Assembly (NCBI GenBank): GCA_938083135.1
Contig: CALLKY010000039.1
Location: 1 to 39,904 of the forward strand
Direction: 5' to 3'
Source of the DNA: an uncultured Alphaproteobacteria bacterium
Lineage (GTDB): Bacteria; Pseudomonadota; Alphaproteobacteria; Bin95
Length of the DNA: 39,904 nt
Shown: positions 17,337 to 26,049 of the stretch, one piece after another
Position numbering within the stretch: position 1 is the stretch's first letter
How the letters are laid out: each line of letters begins with the position of its first letter
Position numbers and translations under genes: made by a program
Notes under the pieces: generated by a model
The model's input: only the letters and a program-made list of their open reading frames with translations
Database searches by the model: none
What the model was told of the DNA's origin: nothing

Positions 17337-18674
17337 TTGAAAGCCGATTGGCGCCAGCGGCTGAGGATCGCGCTGACGGTCTACATGCGACCGCGTCTCC
17401 TGCTGATTCTCGCACTTGGTTTCGCAAGCGGCCTGCCGTTCCTAATTACCTCATCGACGTTGACGATCCGGCTGAGGGAATCTGGCATTGATTTGGGGGC
17501 CATTGGCCTGTTCTCGCTTGTTGGCATTCCCTATGCCTTTAAGTTCCTGTGGGCACCGCTGCTAGACTTGGTCCGCCCGCCGGGATTTGGCCGAAAGATG
17601 GGGCTTCGCCGGTCGTGGATATTGGTGATCAATCTTCTTCTGATCGGCTTTATCGCCATCCTTGGCTTGATCGAGCCAAATGATGCGTCGATCTATTTGA
17701 TCGCACTCGTGGCGCTCACGGTCTCGTTTCTGTCCGCTACCCAAGACGTTGCCATTGACGCCTATCGCATCGAATTGCTGAAGGTCGAGGAATACGGGGC
17801 CGGTGCAGCGATGGCAGTTTACGGCTTCAGAGTGGGCATGTTGATGGCCACGGCGGGCACGCTTTATCTTGCAGATGGCTTCAATTGGGAAATCGCTTAC
17901 GCCGCGACTGGGGCGACGCTGCTCGTTGGCGTAATCGCGATCTGCTTGGCACCGGAACCGCCGCGACAAGAGGTTGAGCCAAAGAAGGATGTCGCATTTG
18001 GCCGTCTCGTATGGGACGCCTATGTGGAGCCGCTGCAAGAGTTTGTCAGCCGCCGGGGCTGGTTGGTCGTTCTGGCATTCGTGCTTCTGTTCAAGTTCGG
18101 CGATGCGTTGTTGAGCCAGATGGTTGGCGCGCTGTATGTCGATTTGGGTTTTGAGAAATCAACGATTGCGACTGTTAGCAAGCTTTTTGGGTTTGTGGCT
18201 ATTTTGGTCGGCACGTTCATGGGCGGTCTGTTGATTGCCGTGTGGACTATGGGTCGGGTTTTGCTTCTCGCGGGCATTCTGCAGGCGATCTCAAACCTGG
18301 GCTTTTGGCATTTGCATCAAGTCATTGGCGATGGTGGGGCGGCAGGCGGGGATGAGCCATATTTCAATCTCTTGAGCTGGGTTGTCGGCTTCGAAAATTT
18401 CGCATCCGGCCTCAGCCAAACAGCGTTCGTCGCCTTCGTTATGATGCTGTGCGACAAGCGGTTTGCGGCGGCGCATTTCGCATTCATTACTTCGATCATG
18501 GCGTTTTCGCCCAAGGTGATGGTGGCACCCGCTGGGTTCGTCGCAGAATGGCTGGGGTGGAGTGATTTTATCCTGCTAACAGCTTTTGCGGCCTTGCCAG
18601 GGATCGCATTGCTGATATGGATGCGATCAATATACCCGGATGTTTGGCGGGATCAGTATTCCAAGGAGAATTGA
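17337..18674 (+). CDS. AmpG-like MFS permease
   Basis: The 445-residue membrane protein with about twelve helices matches AmpG-type major facilitator proteins. It shows LALGFASGLPFLITSSTLTIRL at the first helix, GIPYAFKFLWAPLLDL near residue 62-77, and SATQDVAIDAYRIELL near 130, which carries the conserved Q-D-[IV]-A-[ILV]-D-[GA] AmpG motif. AmpG imports anhydromuropeptides for peptidoglycan recycling; homologues may carry other substrates. The open frame starts at TTG 17337, four bases after the cyclase stop, with AAGGG upstream; ATG 17385 is the alternative and also gives a full first helix. No ampD/nagZ-type recycling gene is in the window. Confidence 0.87.
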   Translation: MKADWRQRLRIALTVYMRPRLLLILALGFASGLPFLITSSTLTIRLRESGIDLGAIGLFSLVGIPYAFKFLWAPLLDLVRPPGFGRKMGLRRSWILVINLLLIGFIAILGLIEPNDASIYLIALVALTVSFLSATQDVAIDAYRIELLKVEEYGAGAAMAVYGFRVGMLMATAGTLYLADGFNWEIAYAATGATLLVGVIAICLAPEPPRQEVEPKKDVAFGRLVWDAYVEPLQEFVSRRGWLVVLAFVLLFKFGDALLSQMVGALYVDLGFEKSTIATVSKLFGFVAILVGTFMGGLLIAVWTMGRVLLLAGILQAISNLGFWHLHQVIGDGGAAGGDEPYFNLLSWVVGFENFASGLSQTAFVAFVMMLCDKRFAAAHFAFITSIMAFSPKVMVAPAGFVAEWLGWSDFILLTAFAALPGIALLIWMRSIYPDVWRDQYSKEN

Positions 18675-18677
18675 GCA

Positions 18678-19790
18678 ATGCGCGTCGGTGTCCCATCGGA
18701 AATTAAGACCCATGAATATCGCGTCGGCCTAACGCCGATCAGTGTGCGTGAACTGGTCCATCACGGCCATGAGGTACTGCTGCAGGATAACGCGGGCGTT
18801 GGGTCCGGTTATTCGAACGCAGACTATGAGCGCGTTGGCGGCAAGATCGTCGCGACGGCCAAGGATGTGTTCGATGCCGCCGATATGGTCGTGAAGGTGA
18901 AGGAGCCGCTGGCACCTGAGATTGCGATGCTGCGCAAGGGCTAATTGCTATTCACATATCTGCACTTGGCGGCAGACAAGAAACAGACCGAAGGCCTGAT
19001 GGCATCTGGCTGCACGGCAATTGCCTATGAGACCGTGACAGCGGATGACGGCAGCCTGCCGCTTCTGGCACCGATGAGCGAAGTCGCTGGCCGCATGGCG
19101 GTGCAGGTCGGCGCGCACTGCCTTGAGAAAGAGCAGGGCGGGCGTGGCATGTTGCTTGGTGGCATTCCGGGCGTTGGTGTTGCGGACGTTGTGGTTATCG
19201 GCGGCGGGTCCGTTGGTGCGAACGCAGCGCGGATGGCTATGGGCCTGGAAGCGCGCGTTACCGTACTCGATAAATCCATTCCGCGCCTGCGGGAGCTTGA
19301 GCTGCAATACGGCACGACGCTCAACACGATTTATTCCACGGTCGGTGCGTTAGAACAGCTTCTGGCAAAAGCAGACCTGGTGATTGGAGCTGTGCTGGCA
19401 CCGGGTGCCGCGGCACCCAAGGTCGTTAGCCGTGAGATGATCAAACTCATGCCGCAGGGCTCAGTCGTGGTTGATGTTGCGATCGACCAAGGCGGCTGCT
19501 TCGAAACAAGCCGCCCGACCAGCCATGATAACCCGACCTATGTTGAGGAAGGCGTGATCCACTATTGCGTCACCAACATGACGGGTGCGGTGCCGCGCAC
19601 ATCTACCCAAGGCCTTAGCAATGCGACGCTGCCATTTGTACTCGCATTGGCGAACAAGGGGTGGCAACAGGCATGCCGGGATGACAAGCACCTGCTGGAA
19701 GGGCTGAATATTCATGATGGCCACGTGACCTATGAAGCCGTCGCGCGGGATCTGAACCTTGCCTATAAACCGGCGGCGGAAACGCTTTAG
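18678..19790 (+). pseudogene. ald: Alanine dehydrogenase, interrupted by one in-frame TAA
   Basis: Ald interconverts L-alanine and pyruvate with NAD. Two adjacent pieces in the same frame together give the normal length of 370 residues. The first piece (88 codons) holds MRVGVPSEIKTHEYRVGLTP, and the second holds the NAD-binding [26 protein letters not shown] and ends like an intact Ald. They are separated only by a TAA at 18942-18944, in the family's conserved MLRKG-x-LFTYLHLA segment where homologues usually have Gln. A single C-to-T change (CAA to TAA) would explain it. A TTG follows the stop immediately and could allow reinitiation, but the second piece lacks the N-terminal substrate-binding part. 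The alternatives are a recent pseudogene, suppression or a sequencing error. AAGGAG precedes the ATG. Confidence 0.88.
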
Positions 19791-19831
19791 TCGCGGTTAC
19801 ACGCAGCCTAGAATCGGCTTAGGTTGGCACC

Positions 19832-21682
19832 ATGTCTGAACCTGCCATCCTTGCTGAACCTGAGCCCGTCGTCCTGCCCGATGCAGAGCGTGAGAGTTTG
19901 CTTGCAATGCTGCAGGAAGTGTTCGGCTATCCATCGCTTCGCCCTGGCCAGGAGGATGTGATCGGTGCCGTTATGCGCGGCGATAACGTGCTGGCCGTTA
20001 TGCCAACGGGTGCGGGCAAATCCATGTGTTTCCAGCTCCCGGCATTGGCGCGGGGCGGGCTCTGTGTCGTCGTCTCTCCGTTGATCGCATTGATGCGAGA
20101 CCAGGTGGCGGCGTTGCGCGCTGTGGGCGTTGAGGCAGGCAGCCTGAATTCATCGACCACGCCCGAAGAAGCCGACAGAATTTTTGGGGCGCTAGAGGAT
20201 GACCGCTTGCGGCTGCTCTATCTTTCGCCCGAACGCCTGGCCAGCGGCAATGCGCGCTTTCTGGATGACGCAAAGGTCGATCTGCTGGCGATTGATGAAG
20301 CCCATTGCGTTTCTCAATGGGGCCATGATTTTCGGCCAGAATATGCGCAGCTCGGTGATGTGCGCCGACGCTTGGGTGACGTCCAAACAATTGCCTTAAC
20401 CGCGACCGCAGACGCCGCCACCCGGGATGATATCGCTGGACGCTTGTTTGACGCCCCACCCCATACCGTCGTCCATGGTTTTGACCGCCCGAACCTGCGC
20501 CTCGCAATGCAGCCAAAGAACAGTCCGCGCCGCCAAATCGCGGACTTTGTGGCCCGCTACCCTGGCGAAAGCGGCATCGTCTATTGTAATTCCAGGAAGC
20601 AGACGGAGCAGTTGGCGCAAGACCTTTCAGCCAAGGGGCTCAGGGCGCTCTCTTATCATGCCGGCATGATGACAGAGGCGAGGGAGGATGCGCAGGACCG
20701 TTTTTTGAAGGAGGACGGCGTTATCGTTTGCGCGACGGTCGCGTTCGGGATGGGCATTGATAAGCCGGACGTACGCTACGTCGCTCACGCGGGCCTGCCG
20801 AAAAGCATTGAGGCCTATTATCAGGAGATTGGTCGCGCCGGGCGTGATGGCCTGCCAGCCGATACGCTCACCCTTTACGGCATGGATGATATCCGCCTGC
20901 GCCGCATGCAAATCGATGATGGCGACGCGACGGATACGCAGAAGGCTATTGAGCGCCAGCGTCTAAACGCACTGGTATCCCTCGCCGAAGCGCCACAATG
21001 CCGTCGCCAAACGCTGCTGGCCTATTTCGGCGAAGACGCGGAGCCTTGTGGCAATTGTGACCTGTGCACCGGCGATATTGAGCGGTTCGATGGAACGGTC
21101 GACGCACAAAAGGCGCTCTCCGCCATTCTTCGCACGGGGCAGCGCTTTGGTATGGAGCATGTAATCAATGTGCTGCGAGGCGATATGACCGAACGGGTGA
21201 CCAAGTTTGGCCATGACGCGCTGCCAACCTTCGGCGTTGGCAAAGACAGAAGCATGCAACAATGGCGAGCGATTTTCCGCCAACTCTATGCGCTTGGCAT
21301 AGCAACGGTAGAGCTTGGCGAATACGGTGCCTGGGTCGTCGGCCCCAATGGCCGCGCAGCGCTGAAGGGGGAGGCCAAGGTGATGTTGCGCCTGGACCCA
21401 TTGAACACAGCTGGCCGCAAACCACGCCGCGAACGCGGGGCGGCCGCACCGTTGCCTGATAATGTGGACGAAAGCCTACTCTCCGCTTTGAAGGCTCGCC
21501 GCCGTGAATTGGCGACAGAACTATCGGTCCCGGCCTATGTTGTCTTCCCAGACCGCACCCTGATCGAGATCGCGGCCGAACGCCCCAAATCCATGGCCGC
21601 CATGGGCAGCATTCATGGCGTTGGCGCTAAGAAACTAGAGAAGTTTGGCCAGGCCTTCCTCGACGTGGTCAGTGGCGAATAG
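19832..21682 (+). CDS. recQ: ATP-dependent DNA helicase RecQ
   Basis: The 616-residue 3'-5' superfamily 2 helicase acts in recombination and fork repair. It has the RecQ motif 0 region FGYPSLRPGQEDVI (near residue 31), Walker A in MPTGAGKSMCFQLPA (near 58), DEAH in AIDEAHCVSQWGHDFRPEY (near 155), motif V in VIVCATVAFGMGIDKPDVR, and motif VI YYQEIGRAGRDGLP (near 330). The zinc-binding cysteines follow (APQCRR...PCGNCDLC, near 387-407), then a winged-helix domain and a C-terminal HRDC domain (about 535-616). Length and order are standard. It stands 41 bases after ald on the same strand and is convergent with the TauD-like gene, with no clear terminator between them. Confidence 0.97.
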   Translation: MSEPAILAEPEPVVLPDAERESLLAMLQEVFGYPSLRPGQEDVIGAVMRGDNVLAVMPTGAGKSMCFQLPALARGGLCVVVSPLIALMRDQVAALRAVGVEAGSLNSSTTPEEADRIFGALEDDRLRLLYLSPERLASGNARFLDDAKVDLLAIDEAHCVSQWGHDFRPEYAQLGDVRRRLGDVQTIALTATADAATRDDIAGRLFDAPPHTVVHGFDRPNLRLAMQPKNSPRRQIADFVARYPGESGIVYCNSRKQTEQLAQDLSAKGLRALSYHAGMMTEAREDAQDRFLKEDGVIVCATVAFGMGIDKPDVRYVAHAGLPKSIEAYYQEIGRAGRDGLPADTLTLYGMDDIRLRRMQIDDGDATDTQKAIERQRLNALVSLAEAPQCRRQTLLAYFGEDAEPCGNCDLCTGDIERFDGTVDAQKALSAILRTGQRFGMEHVINVLRGDMTERVTKFGHDALPTFGVGKDRSMQQWRAIFRQLYALGIATVELGEYGAWVVGPNGRAALKGEAKVMLRLDPLNTAGRKPRRERGAAAPLPDNVDESLLSALKARRRELATELSVPAYVVFPDRTLIEIAAERPKSMAAMGSIHGVGAKKLEKFGQAFLDVVSGE

Positions 21683-21695
21683 GCTTGCCCGTCCT

Positions 21696-22748
21696 CTAGC
21701 CGTCATAGCCTTCCAGCAGGTGCCCGCGTGTTTTTAGGAAGCGGGAGTGTTCGGGCATGTACCAGTCCATCTTGCCGGGGCCGTTACGCAGTGATGCAGG
21801 GTTGTCGAGCCATAGGCGGATCAGGTGGCGTTGTTGGTCTTGCCCATCTTCAAATGCTGTTCGGGAATGCAGGACCATAAAGTTGTTCAGGATTTGAAGG
21901 TCGCCCCGCTCAAGGGCCATAGAGACCTGGACTTCTGGTCTGGCGATCACGCTATCAACGAAATCGAGGGCTGCGGTTTCTTCAGGGGTGAATTTCACGC
22001 CTTCTGGGCCGCAATAGTCGATGGAGGGGCGGACATAGATGATGTGGAAGTGATCATCATATGCAGCGAACACGGGCGTGCGCCAAGGCGTATATGTGGG
22101 ATCATCCGGATCGCGCTCGTCGCGGCGGTGGTGATGAAATCCGCGTTCCAAAACGGGCAAGTGCTGCGGCGCTTCGGCCAGGACGGCATTATATATCGCC
22201 GGGCCACTTACGATCAGGCTGCGTCCACCCCTGGGCGCTGTCTTCAGGCAGAGCAGGCTAACGGCATTGGCACCGTCCGCATGAAACGGCAATTCTTTGT
22301 TCCCGTAATGACCGCGTGCCTGGGGGCCAAGGCCCCGGCCTTTATCGGATACATCGACCACATACTCGCCAATCCGGTTTTGGATTGCGATATTGCCGAA
22401 ATGCGCCATTAGGCCGGTATAGGCCAGTGCTGTATCTGCATAGTCATACCGCTCCGTCGGAAAGCTAGAGAGCAGTGCGAAGCCGGGCGCTTGATCCACA
22501 TCACGGGCAACCGCTTGGATGAATTCAGCACTTTTCAGCAGTGGAAAATGGTCAGTGCGGATATCGCGTGGGTGCAAATTGGCAGCGCGGAGGGCGGGTA
22601 GGGCGCGGTCAATCTCGTCCACCAGCACGTCTGGTATGGGCCGGACCCAGGATCGGTCGTCCGGATAATCATCCCGGCCCCATACGGATGCGTCCTGGAT
22701 TGCTTGGCCTGGAGCAAATCGTCCGGGAGCAAATACAGCGGTATCCAT
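21696..22748 (-). CDS. TauD/TfdA-family Fe(II)/2-oxoglutarate dioxygenase
   Basis: The protein of about 350 residues carries the 2-His-1-carboxylate iron site. HADG near residue 184 supplies the first His and Asp. LHSRTAFEDG near 301 supplies the distal His, with the 2-oxoglutarate-binding Arg in RHLIRLWLDNP. Family members hydroxylate or oxidatively cleave small organic acids, sulfonates or amines. The frame is open upstream to 22877, but the extra 43 residues run into the divergent gene and look unconserved, so ATG 22748 is taken as the start. It is divergent from the ThDP enzyme gene, which may act in the same pathway. The substrate is not evident. Confidence 0.87.
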   Translation of the reverse strand: MDTAVFAPGRFAPGQAIQDASVWGRDDYPDDRSWVRPIPDVLVDEIDRALPALRAANLHPRDIRTDHFPLLKSAEFIQAVARDVDQAPGFALLSSFPTERYDYADTALAYTGLMAHFGNIAIQNRIGEYVVDVSDKGRGLGPQARGHYGNKELPFHADGANAVSLLCLKTAPRGGRSLIVSGPAIYNAVLAEAPQHLPVLERGFHHHRRDERDPDDPTYTPWRTPVFAAYDDHFHIIYVRPSIDYCGPEGVKFTPEETAALDFVDSVIARPEVQVSMALERGDLQILNNFMVLHSRTAFEDGQDQQRHLIRLWLDNPASLRNGPGKMDWYMPEHSRFLKTRGHLLEGYDG

Positions 22749-22790
22749 GACTGTGCCTCTATGTTCTGACGATAATCTCTCTAAACTATG

Positions 22791-22818
22791 CCTCTCCCAC
22801 CTGTGCCAGCAAGAGAGG
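22791..22818 (+). promoter_or_regulatory. Small hairpin sequestering the ThDP-enzyme ribosome binding site
   Basis: CCTCTC (22791-22796) is perfectly complementary to GAGAGG (22813-22818), which is the Shine-Dalgarno sequence nine bases before the ATG at 22827. The stem is only 6 bp with a 16-base loop, so it may be weak or fortuitous. If formed, it would hide the ribosome binding site. Confidence 0.3.
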
Positions 22819-22826
22819 TTATTCAG

Positions 22827-24503
22827 ATGCCATTCACGCCCCAAACCGCTGCTGAAGCATTGCTCGCGCGTCTCCATGCGAATGGCCTTGATGCACTGTT
22901 CGCGAATGGCGGCACTGATTTTGCCTCAATCATTGAAGCCTATGCGCGGGGTGGGCCAGTGGGGGCCGTCTTTCCAGAACCTGTGATTGCACCCCATGAA
23001 ACGGCTGCGGTTGCCATGGCCCATGGGCGTTATCTGGCGACGGGCAAACCGCAGGCGATCATGGCGCATGTCACGGTTGGCCTCGCCAATTGCGTAATGG
23101 GCGTCGTGAATGCTGCTGCCGATAATGTGCCGCTGATCGTGATGGCCGGGCGCACACCGATTACGGAAGGCGCACGGCCCGGTTCACGGGACGTACCGAT
23201 CCATTGGGGGCAGGACCTGCGGGACTCAGCGTCCATGGTCCGGTCCGCATGCAAGTGGGAATACGAGCTTCGGTATGGTGAGGAAGTGGAGGCAGTGATC
23301 GACCGCGCCGTCGCCGTCGCCATGACGGAGCCTCGAGGTCCAGTCTATCTGGCATTGCCTCGTGAACCGCTTGCGGAAACCCTGCCACCAAGTGCGGTGA
23401 ATACACCGATGCGCGCCGCACCCTCCGGCCCGCTCCGCCCGGCTGTTGCTGATGTCGATGCCGCGGCGGATTTGCTGAAGGCTGCAAAACGTCCGTTGCT
23501 GATTTCCAGCAGGGGCGATGCTGATGGCCGGACTGGTGCAGCTGTGCAGGCGCTCGCAGAGAAATGCGGCTTTCCCGTCGCCGAGTTCTGGCCAACGCAT
23601 AATGTTATGGCGAGCGACCACCCGTTGCATGCAGGTTTTGAAACCGGCCCATTGTTGGCTGAAGCCGATGTTGTTGTCTGTGTAGATGCGCTGGTGCCTT
23701 GGATTATCAAGCGCGTTGACCTGCCTGCGGATTGCAAGGTTATCCAGCTTGGCGCTGATCCGCTGTTCGGTCGTTTCCCTACGCGCGGTTTCCCGGTTGA
23801 CATTGCCCTCGCTGGGGATCCAGCAGAAGCCTTAGGGGCCTTAGCGGCGGCGCTGCCGACAAATACTGATCGCCAGGATACATTGAAGACGACGCTGGCT
23901 GCGGACCGTGAAGCCCGGATGGCGAAGGCGGCAGAAGCCGGAACACCAATGCAGCCAGCCTATGTCAGTGCTGCCGTATCCGCCGCCATTGGGCGGGACG
24001 GCATTATTATGAATGAGCTTGGGGTGCAGCCCGGCTACATCACGACGAATGGGCCAAACCGGTTCTTCGGTCACTCGCTCTCTGCGGGGCTCGGCTGGGG
24101 CTTTCCGTCCGCACTTGGGATGGCGCACGCGAAACGAGATGCGCTGGTTGCCGCCTGTATCGGCGATGGCTCCTATATGTTCGCGAACCCGGTCGCCTGC
24201 GGTCAGATTTCAGAAGCGCTTGGCCTGCCGATCCTGGTCGTGGTGATGCACAACGGCGTATGGAATGCTGTCCGCCGGTCCACTTTGTCGATGTATCCAG
24301 ATGGCGTGGCAGCGAAGGCGAACGCCATGCCGATCACATCTTTGGAGCCTGCCCCAGATTATGCCCTAATCGCCACGGCCAATCGTGGATGGAGCGAGCG
24401 GGTGTCTGACCCCGCGCGTTTGCCTGAAGCGCTCGCGGAAGCCGTCCGCGTCATCCGTGAAGAAAAGCGTATGGCGACGTTGGAGGTGATGGTTGGCTAT
24501 TAG
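22827..24503 (+). CDS. Thiamine diphosphate-dependent enzyme (acetolactate synthase-like)
   Basis: The protein of about 558 residues has the three-domain fold of the ThDP decarboxylase/synthase family. The N-terminal PYR domain contains FANGGTDFASIIEAY and the cofactor-activating Glu in APHETAAVAMAHG (near residue 55). A central Rossmann-like domain follows, and the C-terminal PP domain has the ThDP/Mg motif GDGSYMFANPV through VVVMHNGVWNAV (near 445-480). It is a stand-alone large subunit without a regulatory ilvH-like partner, so valine/isoleucine synthesis is unlikely; benzoylformate- or sulfoacetaldehyde-type chemistry is possible. ATG 22827 is preferred over 22788 because GAGAGG precedes it. 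The next gene begins inside its 3' end. Confidence 0.88.
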   Translation: MPFTPQTAAEALLARLHANGLDALFANGGTDFASIIEAYARGGPVGAVFPEPVIAPHETAAVAMAHGRYLATGKPQAIMAHVTVGLANCVMGVVNAAADNVPLIVMAGRTPITEGARPGSRDVPIHWGQDLRDSASMVRSACKWEYELRYGEEVEAVIDRAVAVAMTEPRGPVYLALPREPLAETLPPSAVNTPMRAAPSGPLRPAVADVDAAADLLKAAKRPLLISSRGDADGRTGAAVQALAEKCGFPVAEFWPTHNVMASDHPLHAGFETGPLLAEADVVVCVDALVPWIIKRVDLPADCKVIQLGADPLFGRFPTRGFPVDIALAGDPAEALGALAAALPTNTDRQDTLKTTLAADREARMAKAAEAGTPMQPAYVSAAVSAAIGRDGIIMNELGVQPGYITTNGPNRFFGHSLSAGLGWGFPSALGMAHAKRDALVAACIGDGSYMFANPVACGQISEALGLPILVVVMHNGVWNAVRRSTLSMYPDGVAAKANAMPITSLEPAPDYALIATANRGWSERVSDPARLPEALAEAVRVIREEKRMATLEVMVGY

Positions 24504-24996
24504 CGTCCGAAAGGCAGGGCCAGATGACGCTGCTGGGTTATTGGCACTCTCAGAGCGTGTTGCCGCCGATGCACCCTACTTTTTGGCCTATGACGTGGAC
24601 CCAGCATCTGGTGCCGACATGCTTCAGGCCAAGCTCGGGGCCGCTGCAAACAGCAGTGATTGCGTGTGGGTGGCTGTGGGTGATGGCAGCGTTCAGGGCG
24701 CTTTGTTGGCTCGCGCACACGCGCATCCAGCGTTCACAGGCGTTATCCAGCTTGGCTTGAGCGTGCACCCGGATCATCGCCGTGAAGGCTTAGGGCGGGC
24801 GCTCATGATGACTGCGATCACTTGGGCGAGGGCGCAAAGCTGTCGCCGACTTCAGCTTGCGGTCGTGGCTTCAAATAGGCCAGCACTCGCACTGTTCGAA
24901 AGCGTAGGGTTTGTGGCTGAAGGCGCATTGCGGGACGCTGCGGAGATTGATGGTGTCCGCCATGATGTCATTCCCATGGGCCTTATTTTGAATTGA
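24493..24996 (+). CDS. GNAT-family N-acetyltransferase
   Basis: The 167-residue protein shows the GNAT fold: an N-terminal VRKAGPDDAAGLLALSE, strand 4 in IQLGLSVHPDHRREGLGRALM with the acetyl-CoA pyrophosphate-binding R-x-x-G-x-G/A loop (near residues 94-105), and the C-terminal VVASNRPALALFESVGFVAEG. The start is a TTG lying 11 bases inside the ThDP gene. GGAGGTGAT stands just upstream (24482-24490), a near-perfect Shine-Dalgarno, so the unusual start codon is well supported. Coupled expression with the ThDP enzyme is likely. The acceptor amine is unknown. Confidence 0.88.
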   Translation: MAISVRKAGPDDAAGLLALSERVAADAPYFLAYDVDPASGADMLQAKLGAAANSSDCVWVAVGDGSVQGALLARAHAHPAFTGVIQLGLSVHPDHRREGLGRALMMTAITWARAQSCRRLQLAVVASNRPALALFESVGFVAEGALRDAAEIDGVRHDVIPMGLILN

Positions 24997-25058
24997 TCTT
25001 GCGCGTCTCAGTTTGCCGCATATGATCCACTCAAATTCTGTATTTAGGAGAGCGCGCG

Positions 25059-25232
25059 ATGGAGCCGCCCGAAATCGTTAAAACTGAACAGTCCCGTGTC
25101 GCGTGTGACGGTGGTGATGGTGCGCTTGGCCATCCGCGTGTGTTCCTGGATATGGGCGCATCAGGCAAGGTCGATTGCCCGTATTGTGGCCGCCGGTTTG
25201 AGTTGGCCGAAGGTGCAGCAGCCGCACACTAA
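25059..25232 (+). CDS. NDUFS6-like zinc-finger microprotein
   Basis: This 57-residue open frame begins at an ATG preceded by TTAGGAG. It encodes a small zinc-binding protein with one Cys near 16 (RVACDG), a His near 25 (LGHPRVFL) and a C-terminal pair CPYCG at 40-43, then RRFEL. The C-x8-H-x14-C-x2-C spacing and the GHPRVFLD...CPYCG sequence match the zf-CHCC domain found in the mitochondrial complex I accessory subunit NDUFS6 and in small alphaproteobacterial homologues. In mitochondria this subunit assists the late steps of complex I assembly; the bacterial role is inferred from that. It stands alone here, away from any nuo cluster. Confidence 0.85.
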   Translation: MEPPEIVKTEQSRVACDGGDGALGHPRVFLDMGASGKVDCPYCGRRFELAEGAAAAH

Positions 25233-25267
25233 GCGACTGCTGCAGGATTCGGGTCAGGACCCTAATA

Positions 25268-25951
25268 TCAGGCTTTCGTCTGGTTGGACGGGAACATGTT
25301 CCGCTGGGCATCTGCGTCCATTTCCGTCTTGAAGGTATGCTTCGCGGCAAGCGCAGTTGCGCGCTCGGCTGCGGGGCGGGCGCTGATTTCATCAATCATC
25401 CGCTTCAGGTGCGGTAGGTCAGCCCACGCATCAGCATCAATCACTATGTGGAGCAAGCGCGCCCAGCCCCATGTCGCCATGTCGACGATGGAATAGTTAT
25501 CGCCCAGGATATAGGGGCGATCAGCAAGACGATCATTCAGGATGCCGTAGTGGCGCTTTGCCTCGAACCGGTAACGGTTGATGGCATACGGCACTTTCTC
25601 TGGCGCATGGTGCTGGAAATGTACGGACTGGCCGGAATACGGCCCAATACCTGTCGCGACGAACATCAGCCAGGACAGCATATCGCCCCGTGCTGCGTCA
25701 CCAATTGCAGGTGCGAACTTGCCCGTTTTGTCTGCGAGATAAAGCAGAATCGCGTTGCTATCGAAAATCGGCGCGCTTCCATCGACCAGGCTTGGCGCTT
25801 TGGCGTTGGGATTGATCGCTTTGTATTCTGGCTTGTGCTGGTCACCTTTGCGGCCATCCACCGGAATCGCTTCGTATTCTAGGCCAGTTTCCTCCAGCAG
25901 CAGCGCTACCTTCATCGGGTTCGGGCCGGTATTGTAATAGAATTGCAGCAT
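25268..25951 (-). CDS. Glutathione S-transferase family protein
   Basis: The 227-residue protein has an N-terminal thioredoxin-like domain (residues 1-80) beginning YYNTGPNPMKVALLLEETGLEYE, with the glutathione-contacting cis-Pro in NAKAPSLVDG and the ES-equivalent DSNAILLYLADK (near 64-75). An all-helical C-terminal domain follows. It is closest to the YfcG/YghU-like (nu-class) enzymes, which reduce disulfides or hydroperoxides rather than conjugate xenobiotics, judging from the TGPNPMKV start and NPNAKAP. It is divergent from the fatty acid desaturase across a 98-base gap. A role in oxidative-stress defence is inferred only from the family. Confidence 0.9.
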   Translation of the reverse strand: MLQFYYNTGPNPMKVALLLEETGLEYEAIPVDGRKGDQHKPEYKAINPNAKAPSLVDGSAPIFDSNAILLYLADKTGKFAPAIGDAARGDMLSWLMFVATGIGPYSGQSVHFQHHAPEKVPYAINRYRFEAKRHYGILNDRLADRPYILGDNYSIVDMATWGWARLLHIVIDADAWADLPHLKRMIDEISARPAAERATALAAKHTFKTEMDADAQRNMFPSNQTKA

Positions 25952-26049
25952 GCGGGCGGTCCTTAGTTCTAACGTGTGTTTCAGTATGACGACGCGTCAT
26001 TCTTCGATAGGGTGACAGCATATACGTTTGAACGATAGCGGTGGATCCA

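Noticed and set aside
25248-25265. GGGTC..GACCC palindrome between the zinc-finger gene and GST as a terminator
   Set aside because: The loop is only two bases and no T tract follows; it is more likely chance.
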